64,000 nucleotides of DNA from Azophilus sp963663395 (GCA_963663395.1 OY760226.1:5084001-5148000); one strand, 5' to 3'; numbered from the stretch's first letter, positions 17,451-26,947 are shown. Numbers and translations are program-made. The notes: generated by a model from the sequence alone, not told the origin.

Positions 17451-18563
17451 ATGATCAACGAAGAAGATCGAAACTACCCCACCTACACCTCGAAGTTCCC
17501 CGAGCTGGGTTTCTATGCATTCCCAGGTGCTGCGTCTGACACCCGCGGAGACCTGGAACAGGTCAAGCATGCTGAGCAGCTTGGGATTGGCAATGTCATG
17601 ATTTCAGAGCGCGCCGACTTCAAGGAAATTGGCACGCTGTGCGGGGCTGTGGCGGCGGTCACCGAAGAAATCTACATCGGCACCTCTGCGACCAACGCCA
17701 ACACGCGTCACCCCATGTACACCGCGGCTCTATGTTCCAGCATTAATCGTATGTCACGCGGCAGGTTTGCTTTGGGCTTGGGTAAGGGCAACGCCCACAT
17801 GATGAGACGGTGGGGCATGCCGCCGGTAACGTTTGAACACGAACGCGAGTATTACGACGTGATCAGACGTATGTTGAGTGGCGAGCAGCTAACAAGCTAT
17901 TCCGGCGCAATCGGCGAATTCCCGCTGCTCGGCTACAGCGACTATGTCAAGGAGGATGTACCGATTCTGTTCGTCGGCTTTGGTCCGAAGAGCCTGAAAA
18001 ACGCCGGCAAGATCTACGACGGTGCACACTTGCATACTTTTATGTCACCCAAGGCAGTGGCGCACGCGGTGAGTTGCATCCGCGAGGGTGAGCAGGAAGC
18101 GGGTAAGGAAGTCGGTCGCGCAAGCGTATGGACAGTGCTCGCAACGCTGTGCAACCCAACCGAAGAAAAATACCTTGAGTACATTACCGCTCGACTGGCG
18201 TCATACCTGCAGGTGCCAGGCTACGGCGAAGGCCTGGCCAAGATAAACGGCTGGGATGCGGAAGAACTCGAACGCTTCCGAGCGCAGCCTGCGGTGACCT
18301 CGGTAGGAGCATGGATTGACTCTGTTGCGAGCCTCACACAATTCGCCGCCATCGACAAAGTTCTGCCGAAACAGTGGCGCTCGGCTGCGGTCGGCACACC
18401 CCGGGAGTGTGCAGAGCGTTGGGTGGAGGAATTCGAAGTAGGCGGCGCCGACGGCATCATTGTTCACGCCTCTTCACCGGAAGAATTTGAGCCGGTGCTG
18501 GCGGAATACGAAAAGATTCGTCCTAACCACCTGTTTCAGGACCGAACCAATCGGCCGGCGTAA
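17451..18563 (+). CDS. LLM-class flavin-dependent oxidoreductase
   Basis: This TIM-barrel flavin enzyme of the luciferase-like monooxygenase superfamily has 370 residues. The F420-binding subgroup is more likely than FMN by its pattern (LGFYAFPGAASDTRG, IYIGTSATNANTRHPMYTA, GRFALGLGKGNAHMMRRWG, VPILFVGFGPKSLKNAG), but the cofactor cannot be fixed by eye. The ATG lies a few bases after GGAAAGAG. It is co-directional with the iron ADH. Oxidation of an alcohol or reduction of an enone is a plausible role. Confidence 0.85.
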   Translation: MINEEDRNYPTYTSKFPELGFYAFPGAASDTRGDLEQVKHAEQLGIGNVMISERADFKEIGTLCGAVAAVTEEIYIGTSATNANTRHPMYTAALCSSINRMSRGRFALGLGKGNAHMMRRWGMPPVTFEHEREYYDVIRRMLSGEQLTSYSGAIGEFPLLGYSDYVKEDVPILFVGFGPKSLKNAGKIYDGAHLHTFMSPKAVAHAVSCIREGEQEAGKEVGRASVWTVLATLCNPTEEKYLEYITARLASYLQVPGYGEGLAKINGWDAEELERFRAQPAVTSVGAWIDSVASLTQFAAIDKVLPKQWRSAAVGTPRECAERWVEEFEVGGADGIIVHASSPEEFEPVLAEYEKIRPNHLFQDRTNRPA

Positions 18564-18584
18564 TACTGCGCCAAGGGGAACCGA

Positions 18585-18690
18585 GTGACCAATATAGTCA
18601 CGGCGGACGATCTAGGAGCACCCGAAAACGAGCAATGTGATAGCGATAAAAGCCTGCTGCCCAAAGGCCATCTCTATAGGGATTCAATGA
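18585..18690 (+). pseudogene. Possible 5' remnant of an unidentified gene
   Basis: A GTG with a fair ribosome site (AAGGGGAACC) opens a frame encoding about 35 natural-looking residues (TNIVTADDLGAPENEQ, SLLPKGHLYRDS). The frame then runs into the opposite-strand 3' end of the kinase gene. This resembles the truncated gene starts seen elsewhere in the window. I cannot name the parent family; the LPKG-xx-YRD phrase is reminiscent of Rieske oxygenase N termini but too short to call. Confidence 0.3.
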
Positions 18691-19753
18691 GCTCCAAGGC
18701 ATCCAGGTCTCTGATCGCCTCACACGCGCGATTGAACATCGATGCAAACAGCTGCTGGCCCCGCGCGTCCACATTGATAGATTCCGTCACACTCACCACA
18801 ACATGCACGGGGTAAAACAGATTCCTTCGATAGTCGTCTATGCACTCCTGCAGACTGAAGTCGCTCACGCCTTGCGCCAGCAAGGAGTCGTGATAGTGCT
18901 TCAACAGCTCCAATTCGTGTGTCTTGCGAAGCTCCGGAACCAGACTGGTGCCGAGAAAATGCCCCAGGTCTCTACCGCCGCCGCACTTAAGCGCCGTCCA
19001 GTCGATTGTGACCATCGCCAGTTCGCCATTGCGTTGACCGAATAGCATGTTGTCGCCCCGGAAATCCCAGTGTGCGGCGACCTGGTTTTTGCACTCGAGA
19101 GAATAGCGCCAGTAACCCGGCGCGCTCAGAGCCAGGCGGTCGAGAATCTCGATGTTTGCACCGGACAGTGCATCGCCAAAACGCTCCACAAAAGCCGGTT
19201 TGAGCTGCATCATGCCTTGCGCAAACCCGTTCACCATCGACGCGTCGATCTTCGCCCAGTCGCAATTCTCCATACCTCTGCCCTGCCATGTCGGCGCGTG
19301 GAGGCCAGCCAGCTCCCGCATAGCGAGCTTGGCTTGCGCCAGGTTCAAGCCCTGGATTTGATCAACTTGCACAAACGGGGCCGCATCCTCGAGCAACAAT
19401 ACGAAGGCGGAGTTGTCATGGGAAATTTTCGCCGCGTAACAGCGCGGCGTGGAGATGTTTACCCGATCTGCCAGGTCCCGATAAAAACCCACCTCGAAGC
19501 TATACATGCCGGATTCAGCAGCCCTTTCGCGAGCGCTTTCATGCTCAGAGGCCATCTTGAGAAACAAAGAGCGCGGCAGTGAATCGTCAACCTGCTCATA
19601 TTGCGGAGCGAGACGGCTACTGCTGCCGTAGTAGCCTGCAATGATCGGCTCTACCTCCACGTGGGTGACTGTCGCCTCGAATCCGGCAGCGGCCAAGGTA
19701 TCTGACAACCATGCGGGCGTTATCTGCTCACGGCTTTCGATGATCTCGATCAC
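18674..19753 (-). CDS. Aminoglycoside-phosphotransferase / ecdysteroid-kinase-like protein
   Basis: This is a kinase-fold small-molecule phosphotransferase of 359 residues. The catalytic loop HWDFRGDNMLF and the metal-binding IDWTALKCGGGRDLGHFL correspond to the HxDxxxxN and DxD-like motifs of the APH/CHK family. FVLLLEDAAPF is the hinge region. Bacterial members near beta-oxidation genes probably phosphorylate a hydroxylated substrate or hydroxyacyl-CoA, not antibiotics; this is inference. It lies 65 bases downstream of an acyl-CoA dehydrogenase on the same strand. A more distant kinase-fold protein is at 38449. Confidence 0.85.
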   Translation of the reverse strand: MIEIIESREQITPAWLSDTLAAAGFEATVTHVEVEPIIAGYYGSSSRLAPQYEQVDDSLPRSLFLKMASEHESARERAAESGMYSFEVGFYRDLADRVNISTPRCYAAKISHDNSAFVLLLEDAAPFVQVDQIQGLNLAQAKLAMRELAGLHAPTWQGRGMENCDWAKIDASMVNGFAQGMMQLKPAFVERFGDALSGANIEILDRLALSAPGYWRYSLECKNQVAAHWDFRGDNMLFGQRNGELAMVTIDWTALKCGGGRDLGHFLGTSLVPELRKTHELELLKHYHDSLLAQGVSDFSLQECIDDYRRNLFYPVHVVVSVTESINVDARGQQLFASMFNRACEAIRDLDALELIESL

Positions 19754-19818
19754 AGTCGCTGTTCCTCTGATTTGACCTGCACCTTAGTCCAACACAGTCG
19801 CCCTAACAGCCGAACTCT

Positions 19819-21012
19819 TCAAAGGCCCAGTATTCGAGTGGCGATAATGTTCTTCTGTACCTGTGTCGTCCCACCCGCGATCGTCAGACAACGATCTCCG
19901 AAGTATTGAGCTACGGAGATGGCCGTATTGGCTGTCGGTGGGCCGATGAGCTCATCCAGGCATCCAGGCTCCAGAAGTCGAGGTTGCTGTGGCAAGGCGT
20001 ACGGTCCCATCACCTTCACCGCAAGTTCAGTCACACGCTGCTGCAAAGCAGTACCATGGAGCTTGCTCACCGACGCCAGTGCCGACGCCGCGCCCCTGTC
20101 TTGCTTCAGCAGCTTCAGGGTTTTCTGTTCCATGGCATCCAGACTTGCAAGCTCGATTTCAATACTGGCCAGTTTCGAGCGGAGCGCTGGATTGTGAATC
20201 AGCCGCTCGGAACCAGGGTCCTGCTCACCCAAAAACTTTCGAATTCTATCCAGGTAGTCGTGCACAAAGACTGCGTAGCTATATGCTCGCTCACCAACGA
20301 GCAGGAATTTCGCAACCGTCCAACCCTCGTTTTCTTTGCCGACCAACGCAGACTTGGGCACTCTCACATCCGAGAAGAACACCTGGTTGAATTCATGCTC
20401 TCCACCGAAGGTGAAAATGGGATGAATATCGATGCCCGGCAGATCCAGGTCGAACACCAGGAACGAGATACCCGCTTGCTTCTTACCTTCGTCGCTGGTG
20501 CGCACCAGGCAAAAGATCTTGTTGCACAGGTGGGCGTTCGTGGTCCAGATCTTGGTACCGTTGATGATGTAATGGTCACCATCGCTCACAGCCCGAGTCT
20601 TCAGCGACGCAAGATCTGATCCTGCTACGGGCTCAGAATAGCCTTGAGCCCACCAATCATCTCCACGACGGATGCGGGGTAGAAAATCACTTTTCTGCTT
20701 TTCGGTACCGTATTCAATGATGACGGGCCCCACCATGACCACACCCTGGCTCATGAGCCGCGGGGCATGGGCGAGCATCATTTCCCGTTTGAAAATGGCT
20801 AACTGCTCGGTACTCCAGCCTGTACCGCCGTGTTCGACCGGCCAGGCTGGCACCGACCACCCCTGGTCGTCGAGAATGCGCGTCCACTCTTTCGCCACAG
20901 GGAGCGGACAGTGGTAGCCGGGATACGCCTCACCGAAATGACGCAGTTCGGGCGTCAATCTGTCGCCAAAAAAGTCACGAATCTCTGCAGTAAATTCCTT
21001 CAAATCACTCAT
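19819..21012 (-). CDS. Acyl-CoA dehydrogenase
   Basis: This FAD-dependent acyl-CoA dehydrogenase of 397 residues introduces an alpha,beta double bond. Features are the N-terminal helical domain, WWAQGYSEPVAGSDLASLKTRA for FAD/substrate binding, GTKIWTTNAH, and the C-terminal ANTAISVAQYFGDRCLTIAGGTTQVQKN. At the position of the medium-chain enzyme's catalytic Glu (YEGT) this protein has AGGT, so the base must lie elsewhere or in a partner. It is a close paralogue of 31475-32668 and of the remnant at 15758. The ribosome site before the ATG is weak. Confidence 0.92.
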   Translation of the reverse strand: MSDLKEFTAEIRDFFGDRLTPELRHFGEAYPGYHCPLPVAKEWTRILDDQGWSVPAWPVEHGGTGWSTEQLAIFKREMMLAHAPRLMSQGVVMVGPVIIEYGTEKQKSDFLPRIRRGDDWWAQGYSEPVAGSDLASLKTRAVSDGDHYIINGTKIWTTNAHLCNKIFCLVRTSDEGKKQAGISFLVFDLDLPGIDIHPIFTFGGEHEFNQVFFSDVRVPKSALVGKENEGWTVAKFLLVGERAYSYAVFVHDYLDRIRKFLGEQDPGSERLIHNPALRSKLASIEIELASLDAMEQKTLKLLKQDRGAASALASVSKLHGTALQQRVTELAVKVMGPYALPQQPRLLEPGCLDELIGPPTANTAISVAQYFGDRCLTIAGGTTQVQKNIIATRILGL

Positions 21013-21061
21013 AAGTGCTTGTAATTACATGGATCGACAGAGAACAAGCGGCAGGCTGCAG

Positions 21062-21150
21062 CGCATTGGACATAATGACACAACAAATGTTGCTTGTATT
21101 TGTTTCCTTTTGCAACGACTACCGTGGATGCCCAATGACCTGAGGCCGTA
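21062..21150. promoter_or_regulatory. Promoter-like segment related to the iron-ADH promoter
   Basis: This intergenic segment aligns with the promoter blocks at 16 and 35 kb: GCATTGGACATAATGACACA, then ATGTTGCTTGTA at 21087-21098, a pyrimidine-rich stretch and GATGCCCAATGACCTGAG. It lies upstream of the minus-strand acyl-CoA dehydrogenase start (21012). On the plus strand it now points at the 3' end of the MFS gene, so only the ACAD direction is useful. It may be a bidirectional promoter that lost one of its genes. Confidence 0.5.
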
Positions 21151-21210
21151 CGAACAGAGCATGTCGGATGAGTGGAGCCCCGCCCCGTCAACAAAAGCGG
21201 CCTTGTTCAG

Positions 21211-22797
21211 TTATTGAACCGGCTCACCTAGTGCTCGGGCTCTATCGAGCCTTGTTGCTTCTTCCTCTGGCAACAGGCGCCAGGCCAGCGTCAGAAATAC
21301 AAAGGTGACAATGAAAATCAAAAACGAGCTGGACATTGCCATCTGCAATGACGATCTGGCGTCATAGCCCTGAGATGCAAACATATCCGATAGATAACCA
21401 ACGATAAACGGACCCATGGCTAGCCCGACAAACGTGCCCACCACGATAAGAAGGGAGATGGCAATGCCACGCATACGCGGCATAACCAGGTCTGTTGCCG
21501 TAGCTGCAGGAACGGATGTGCTAGCGACGGTGCACAGCAAAAACAAAAAGTTATACACAGCTGCGCTGACGACGTCGTCCGAATAGATTGTCAGCAAACC
21601 AAAAGGCACCCCACCGACAATGGCAAGATAGACCATGAGTAAACGCCCACACGGATGTTTGCGTTTGAGAACATCCCCCAGGAACCCGCCCAGAACGACC
21701 CCACTAAACCCACCAATCACAGTACTCAGGCCGATATACATACCAACGTCCGTGGGATTGGTGCCTTCGATCCGCAACAGTAGGGGAGCGACCCAAAACC
21801 CCATAGCGTAGATTACCACCCCCTTGATTGGCACCGCGATGAGCAAGTACACGAAGGCCTTGGATTTCAAGGTCATGTTATAGGTGGCGGGATCCCGAAC
21901 GGCCACCGATTGAACCCACGTCACTACGACGTAGGTGCCGATACCAAGCGCTATCCACTGTGCCGGATTACCCGTTAGCAAGGTCAACACCCACGCCATG
22001 GCCATGATCAGAACCGCAAACAGCGCATTTGCCCCTACCGACCCACCGTCTTTTTTCAAATCCACGAGGTTAAGCCCTGGCGTCATGGCTCTCATCTCGG
22101 CGCCCAATACTGAAAACGGCGCGGGATGATCAGGCACTTCAAGACCTTCACTCGAGCCTCGAACAGGCTCGCGCAAGGTGCGAACCCAGATCGCCAACAG
22201 CAAACCAGGTATACCCACCGCCAGAAAGGCTACTTGCCAGCCCTTTAAGCCCAATGGCGCCTCTTCTGCAACTGGGTATGCGGCTCCCCAGCTATCCAAT
22301 AGGTATCCGCCCAGAAACAAACCCACACCACTGCCGATATAGACGCCAGATTGAGCGATGGCGATGACGGTAGCGCGCAACCTCGGCGGGTAATAGTCCG
22401 CCAACAAAGAATAAGCGGCTGGCGACGCACTAGCTTCGCCGATGCCAACGCCCATGCGGTAGATCGTGAGCTCAGTAAACGAACGAGCAAAGCCGGACAG
22501 CGCGGTAAATCCACTCCAGATCGCAAGCCCCCAGGCAATCAAGCTACGTCGCACCCAGACATCAGCAAATCGGCCCAGAGGTATGCCAAACACCGCAAAG
22601 AAAATGGCAAAGACTGTGCCGTACATGAAGCCCAATTGGGCGTCGTTGATGCCCAGATCCAGCCGAATGTCTTCTGCCAGAATAGAGATGATGTTTCGGT
22701 CAATGAAGTTGAAAGCGTAGACAAGAACCAATACAAACAGCGCATAGTTTGCGTAGCCTCGGCCAGGCGATTCTTTCTTTGCTAATTCCACTAGCAA
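21211..22797 (-). CDS. MFS transporter (spinster-like)
   Basis: This 12-helix secondary transporter of 528 residues sits in the inner membrane. TM1 (ALFVLVLVYAFNFIDRNIISIL) carries the FxDRxxxS phrase of spinster/major-facilitator carriers. A loop 2-3 motif GRFADVWVRRSLIAWG follows, and a long central cytosolic loop (PVRGSSEGLEVPDHPAPF) separates the halves. The TTG at 22797 follows GAGGGGAAA closely; a GTG six bases later is an alternative. It lies directly behind a truncated nitronate monooxygenase start. The substrate is unknown, but the location suggests uptake or efflux of the catabolised compound. Confidence 0.9.
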   Translation of the reverse strand: MLVELAKKESPGRGYANYALFVLVLVYAFNFIDRNIISILAEDIRLDLGINDAQLGFMYGTVFAIFFAVFGIPLGRFADVWVRRSLIAWGLAIWSGFTALSGFARSFTELTIYRMGVGIGEASASPAAYSLLADYYPPRLRATVIAIAQSGVYIGSGVGLFLGGYLLDSWGAAYPVAEEAPLGLKGWQVAFLAVGIPGLLLAIWVRTLREPVRGSSEGLEVPDHPAPFSVLGAEMRAMTPGLNLVDLKKDGGSVGANALFAVLIMAMAWVLTLLTGNPAQWIALGIGTYVVVTWVQSVAVRDPATYNMTLKSKAFVYLLIAVPIKGVVIYAMGFWVAPLLLRIEGTNPTDVGMYIGLSTVIGGFSGVVLGGFLGDVLKRKHPCGRLLMVYLAIVGGVPFGLLTIYSDDVVSAAVYNFLFLLCTVASTSVPAATATDLVMPRMRGIAISLLIVVGTFVGLAMGPFIVGYLSDMFASQGYDARSSLQMAMSSSFLIFIVTFVFLTLAWRLLPEEEATRLDRARALGEPVQ

Positions 22798-22815
22798 TTT
22801 CCCCTCACTCTCCCC

Positions 22816-23004
22816 TCAGGGCGCTTTAGCTGGCATCAGCCATTCTTCGAAAATCTCGCCTGTTCGGGTCGAATGCGCCGGATAACTGCCGATAACACCC
22901 GAACGGCATGCGGCAATTGCCATCTTCGGATTAGAAACCAGAAACATCGGTGCCACGACTAATGGCATTTTCATTCGATCTGAAAGATCAAACGGTATCG
23001 CCAT
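22816..23004 (-). pseudogene. 5' remnant of a nitronate monooxygenase-type flavoprotein
   Basis: The 62-residue frame begins like 2-nitropropane dioxygenase/nitronate monooxygenases (LPLVVAPMFLVS-type strand, then PKMAIAACRSGVIGSYPAHS) but stops after EEWLMPAKAP. Full proteins have about 320 residues and a TIM barrel. The start overlaps the last codons of the CoA-transferase by 17 bases, as in an operon. The remainder has been deleted up to the MFS gene. Confidence 0.75.
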
Positions 23005-23134
23005 CGCGTTCTTCCATCCGATTCAAAATCTGCTCGGTATGTTCGCCCACCAGCGGCGAATCGCCGTATATGGACAATGGCGTTCTCAATAGCTGAAAAG
23101 GGAAACCCTTGACCAGGTCACCATTCGGGCTGAT
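22988..23134 (-). pseudogene. 3' part of a CoA-transferase gene interrupted by an IS110-family element
   Basis: These 48 codons (ISPNGDLVKGFPFQLLRTPL, then SIYGDSPLVGEHTEQIL) are the C terminus of a CaiB/BaiF CoA-transferase. Removing the insertion at 23135-24951 joins them in frame to ATRHH of the 5' part at 24952-26823 and yields a 672-codon gene. The larger open frame starting at 23353 is an artefact of reading through the insertion sequence. Confidence 0.85.
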
Positions 23135-23208
23135 ATGTTTTGACCTGTCAACTCCCTTCAAGGAAATCCTCCTGGTTCTCTTCTCCGGAATGAAAAAACT
23201 TGTGGTCG

Positions 23209-23345
23209 GCGCGGTGGATATGTGGGCGAGAGGCGCACGAGTGTGGGCAGGCGGTGGGCAACGCGCCAGCGTTGTCCACGGGCTGTCCACACGGCCCGAA
23301 GGGCGCGCGCCGGTCCGTAAGGACTCGTCCACATATCCACCGCGC
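23209..23345 (-). ncRNA. Candidate structured RNA (bridge/seeker RNA) in the IS110-family non-coding end
   Basis: A perfect 17-base inverted repeat, GCGCGGTGGATATGTGG at 23209-23225 and its complement at 23329-23345, extends to 21 of 22 pairs. It encloses about 95 bases with three further hairpins: GTGGGCAACGC/GCGTTGTCCAC, GGGC/GCCC and GTCC-GTAA-GGAC. The fold resembles a multi-branched RNA. IS110-family elements encode a guide RNA in their non-coding end, and IS1111-type members place it 3' of the transposase, as here. Strand and function are inferred; a DNA-level hairpin is the alternative. Confidence 0.4.
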
Positions 23346-23633
23346 TCTCGCACATGGCGACGCGCGTACGATCATCGAAAGCGTCGTCATGGCGATGAGC
23401 GTGTTGGGTCAGGACAAGGCCGGGCTGATTGCGACGGTGGATCATGCTGATATGCGTGGATTGGTTACCGACCGGACTTCACTGCATCGCGGAGCTGGCC
23501 TTTCTCTAGTGGCAGGGATCGCCGACCGATACGCCCGTTCAGGGATCGTACCGACGGCACCGGTTATAGCCCGAACTAGGGTTCTCCACACCGGCCCGAT
23601 CCTGCCCTGACTCAACACGCCCAGACCTCCTCC

Positions 23634-24860
23634 TTATCCGATATCGAGCGCGTCTTCGGATTGCGGCGTGTCACTGGGGTAGCCCGCGGCCGGTAGGATC
23701 TGGGGCATCTCGCATCGCACGATGTCCCAGACAAAGCCGCTCAACTCGCGCGCCACGGCGACATTCGCCTGCTTGCTGTTCTTGCCCGCCTGCAGCAGAT
23801 GCCGGTAACGGCCGCACAAGCGGCGCTGTGCCTTCCAGGCAATCGCCTTGGCCTCCTCCGATGCCGCGGCCGCCTTGCGTTCGAGATGCGCGGTGCGCCG
23901 CGCCGGAAACCGGTAACACCACGCCGATTCCACCAGCACGCGCCGTGCCTGACGGTTGCCGGTCCGGGTGATCCCGCCTTGCCGGCGCCGCCCCCCGGAA
24001 CTGTGTTCGCTCGGCACCAGCCCCAGATAGGCCATCAACTGCCCTGGCTTGTCGAAGCGGCTCACGTCGCCCAACTCCGAAAGCAATGTCATCGCCGTGA
24101 TCACATCAACGCCGCGCAACGCAATCAGCGAGCGCACCACCGGCGCCATCGACCAGCTCGCCAACGCCTCATGCAACTGCTTCGTCAACGCCGATACTCG
24201 ATCGCTCGCCGCACGCACCCCATCCAGGTATTCCCGAAACGCCCATTCCTGCCAGTCCTGATCGAAGCGCTGCTTGTCCAGCCAGGCGTAATGCGCCTGC
24301 GTCCACCGGCTTTTCGACCAATGGCGCCCATGACGCAGCAAAAACGCACCCAGTTGCTGGCGCACCTTGCGCTCGGCAGTCTTGAAATCTGCACGCGCCC
24401 GCACCAGATCCCGCATCGCCTCCTGCTCCTCATCCGGAACCCACACCGGCGTCAACTCCCCGCTGCGCAACAACCGCGCCAGCTTGCAGGCATCTCGCCG
24501 ATCCGTCTTGATCCGTTCGCCCGGCGCCTTCGGGATCCGCGATGGCGCCACCACCGCACAATCGAAACCCAACTCCTTCAGTTGACGGTACACCTCGTAA
24601 TCGCACGGACCCGCCTCGTAACAGAACTGGATCACCTCGCCGCCGTACTGTCCAACCAGCTTGTCGACCAGCTTGGCAATCGCCTTCGGTTGATTGGCCA
24701 ACTCCTCCAAATACGTGGGCGATTCCCGGCCCGCCGGTGCCACCGCCACCGCGATCGTCTCCTTGTGCACGTCCAAGCCGACATAGGCCGCATAGCTGAT
24801 GTCCGAACTCCGCACTTGTCCTGATACCGTTTCCGCTTCGTTTGCTCTAAAGTCTTGCAT
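23634..24860 (-). CDS. IS110-family DEDD transposase/recombinase
   Basis: This 408-residue recombinase has an N-terminal RuvC-like DEDD domain: YVGLDVHKET with the first Asp, CYEAGPCDYEVYRQL with Glu, and KTDRRDACKLARLL with the Asp pair. The C-terminal Transposase_20 domain has LIALRGVDVITAMTLLSELGD, FDKPGQLMAYLGLVPSE and GGITRTGNRQARRVLVESAW, with the conserved serine region. No frameshift is visible. A ribosome site (GGAGGGCAGGTA) precedes the ATG at 24860. Confidence 0.94.
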   Translation of the reverse strand: MQDFRANEAETVSGQVRSSDISYAAYVGLDVHKETIAVAVAPAGRESPTYLEELANQPKAIAKLVDKLVGQYGGEVIQFCYEAGPCDYEVYRQLKELGFDCAVVAPSRIPKAPGERIKTDRRDACKLARLLRSGELTPVWVPDEEQEAMRDLVRARADFKTAERKVRQQLGAFLLRHGRHWSKSRWTQAHYAWLDKQRFDQDWQEWAFREYLDGVRAASDRVSALTKQLHEALASWSMAPVVRSLIALRGVDVITAMTLLSELGDVSRFDKPGQLMAYLGLVPSEHSSGGRRRQGGITRTGNRQARRVLVESAWCYRFPARRTAHLERKAAAASEEAKAIAWKAQRRLCGRYRHLLQAGKNSKQANVAVARELSGFVWDIVRCEMPQILPAAGYPSDTPQSEDALDIG

Positions 24861-24951
24861 TACCTGCCCTCCTCAATTTTGGCTCTGTCTCGGTGGGGGT
24901 GACCACCGCCACTACGATAATCCACGCCCTTGAGGACGGGCAGGTCAAAAC

Positions 24952-26823
24952 ATGATGTCTAGTGGCAAACACATCGTTTCCCGCTTCAATATTGGCGCGA
25001 TACATGTCTGAGCCGGACCAGGCCACACAGGCAGCCACACCACGAGCGGTCAGCATTTCAATACAGTCTGTCGCCGTCATTTGAGCGATTCGGTCTGATA
25101 GCGACAGTTCATTGCACAGCGGCGCTCCAGACTCATCGAAGACGATCCACTGATCGTCGGCCGTCCTGTATGCCATCCCATTGCGTCGCCGTACCAGCTG
25201 TTTTCCGGCTGACAGCACTTCCAGCTCTTCTCCGGAGAGAAACACGGTCACGTCACGTTGGGAGACATCAATATGCATCCCACGCGCTTTGCCAGAGAGT
25301 GCTGCTGCGATCACCGCGCTGGCATAGAGCACTACCGCCTGATCAGGGTAGTTAACGTTCCTTCCAGTGATATACGGCAAACCCTCATTCTCATAACAGA
25401 CCTTGGCCGAAAATCCCGAGGACGCTTCAAGCGTAGAACCGAAACTACTGTTGCGTGCTCCGGGTCCTGTCAGACCGGCCCCGGAAACTGATGCGAGAAT
25501 GATGTCGGGATTTAGCGAGGTTAATGTCCCATAGGAATAGCCAAGCCGCTCAAGCACACCCCGTCGAAAGTTCTCTACAACGACATCAGCGGTTTTCACC
25601 AGCGTCTCAAACTGCACGCGGTCTTGCCCTGATTTGAGATCGAGTGCCACGCCCAGCTTGTTTCGGTTGTTACCTTTGAAAAAGGGAGAAACTTCTTCAC
25701 CGGCCCACGCGCGGAACGGATCAGGATAGCCGTGAGATTCGATCTTGAGCACCTCAGCCCCGAGATCTGCCAGCAATGCTGACACGCCGGCTCCCGCGGT
25801 AATGATGCCAAGGTCCAAGACTCTGAAGCCCGACAGCGGCAATCTCGACGCGTGTGAGGTCTTGGCATCAATAGCATTCTTTCCCGTCGAAGCCGGAATT
25901 CGATGCGGCAGCACCGGAGATCTGCAATCTGTATCGTCGTCGAGTGTCGTTTTCACAAACGCACTCCGGTGGGCCAGCAGTGGATCAACAAGAAGGTCCT
26001 TAGCCGTCATGACAGGAGCCGCTGGCACCTGGTATTCGGCAAACAGATCAACCAGCTCGGCTTTGGTGTGCCCAAATGCCCACTCCCGCAAAGCCCCCAT
26101 GTATTCTTCACGATGCTGCCGGCGACCCCTGAAGGTGTCGAACTTGGGGGCTCGGAGACGGTCATCGCTGACGAGGTCAACCAGCGGCTGCCAGTCTCGT
26201 TCCGTGTAAACCAGCGCGACATGACCGTCAGCGCATTCGACGATCGGCCACTCAGCTTTTTCGCCCTGCCGATGGATGTCCTTACCCATTGCACCGGCCA
26301 GGGCAGCCTTCCAGTTCACCCAGCTCAGCACGCCAATGCCATCGACGACGGCAGTATCAGCTTGCTCAAAACGCCGCCACTTCGCTGCAACACCACAGAG
26401 TGCCGCAAAGACGCCGTAGCCAACAGTACCTACACCGAAATCTCCATCGGGAATCAGCGGTGCTCGGTCGGGATCGCCCAACAGATCAGCAAGGCCGGAG
26501 GCACCAAATAGCGTGGCTTCGCTTTCAAGTGAAGACATTTGCAGATGGACCGTAGCAACCGAAGGCATCTGCGACGGTGCAGAAGGTGACGTCTGGAGTA
26601 GAATTCTACCGGGTTCTGCACCGGTCCAATCATCGACCGACCCTTTCACAGGGGTCTTCCCACGACTCAAAAAAGTGTTGGCGGTTTGAAAATGCTCATC
26701 GACGGAAACTGAGGCACCCATCAACCTCGCCATCTGGCCTGCGAAATCAATCGCCCGACGTGCGCTGCTCGACGCATCAAACGAGGCCGTCTGAAGAATC
26801 TCAACACCATCAAGCAACTTCAA
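24952..26823 (-). pseudogene. 5' part of a two-domain CaiB/BaiF CoA-transferase split by an IS110-family element
   Basis: This encodes 624 codons of a fused double family III CoA-transferase. The first half contains GVGTVGYGVFAALCGV and DIHRQGEKAEWPIVECADGH. The second half is a complete CaiB start (LPLSGFRVLDLGIITAGAGV, then ADLGAEVLKIES, PFFKGNNRNKLGVALDLKS and TADVVVENFRRGVLERLG). Such proteins move CoA between acyl groups without ATP. After residue 624 (ATRHH) the frame enters the IS and ends 30 codons later. Only 48 C-terminal residues are lost, so residual function is possible but unlikely. The start is a TTG at 26823, divergent from the TetR gene. Confidence 0.88.
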
Positions 26824-26947
26824 CGAGAATACCCATCAGCTATGTTCCATTATTCGAACCGAGATAACGCGCTGGATGATTTCCGATGTGCCTCCAAAGA
26901 CCCGAAATCTGGAACACTCGCGAAATCTGCCTTGTTATTCTAATATG

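Larger units (their letters stand above)
23135..24951 (-). mobile_element. IS110-family insertion sequence inside a CoA-transferase gene
   Basis: The element is about 1.82 kb. Its borders are fixed by the disrupted host frame: excision restores an uninterrupted CoA-transferase. The ends carry inverted ATGTTTTGACCTG (23135-23147) and CAGGTCAAAACAT (24941-24953). The junction is ambiguous by the dinucleotide AT, present on both sides and compatible with the 2-base core used by IS110 recombinases. No longer target duplication is seen. The transposase is minus strand, and about 500 non-coding bases follow it, which is the arrangement of the IS1111-like subgroup with (sub)terminal inverted repeats. 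Confidence 0.82.

Noticed and set aside
18674..19753. Antibiotic resistance by an aminoglycoside phosphotransferase
   Set aside because: The sequence is of the ecdysteroid-kinase/CHK-like type and sits among beta-oxidation genes. The kinase fold alone does not indicate resistance.
22988..23353. A 121-codon minus-strand gene
   Set aside because: Its first 70 codons come from the IS end and only the last 48 are CoA-transferase. It is a chimera created by the insertion.
23799..24824. 341-codon plus-strand frame opposite the IS110-family transposase
   Set aside because: Its composition (His/Arg/Pro rich, repetitive) is typical of an antisense shadow. The minus-strand frame has all DEDD motifs.
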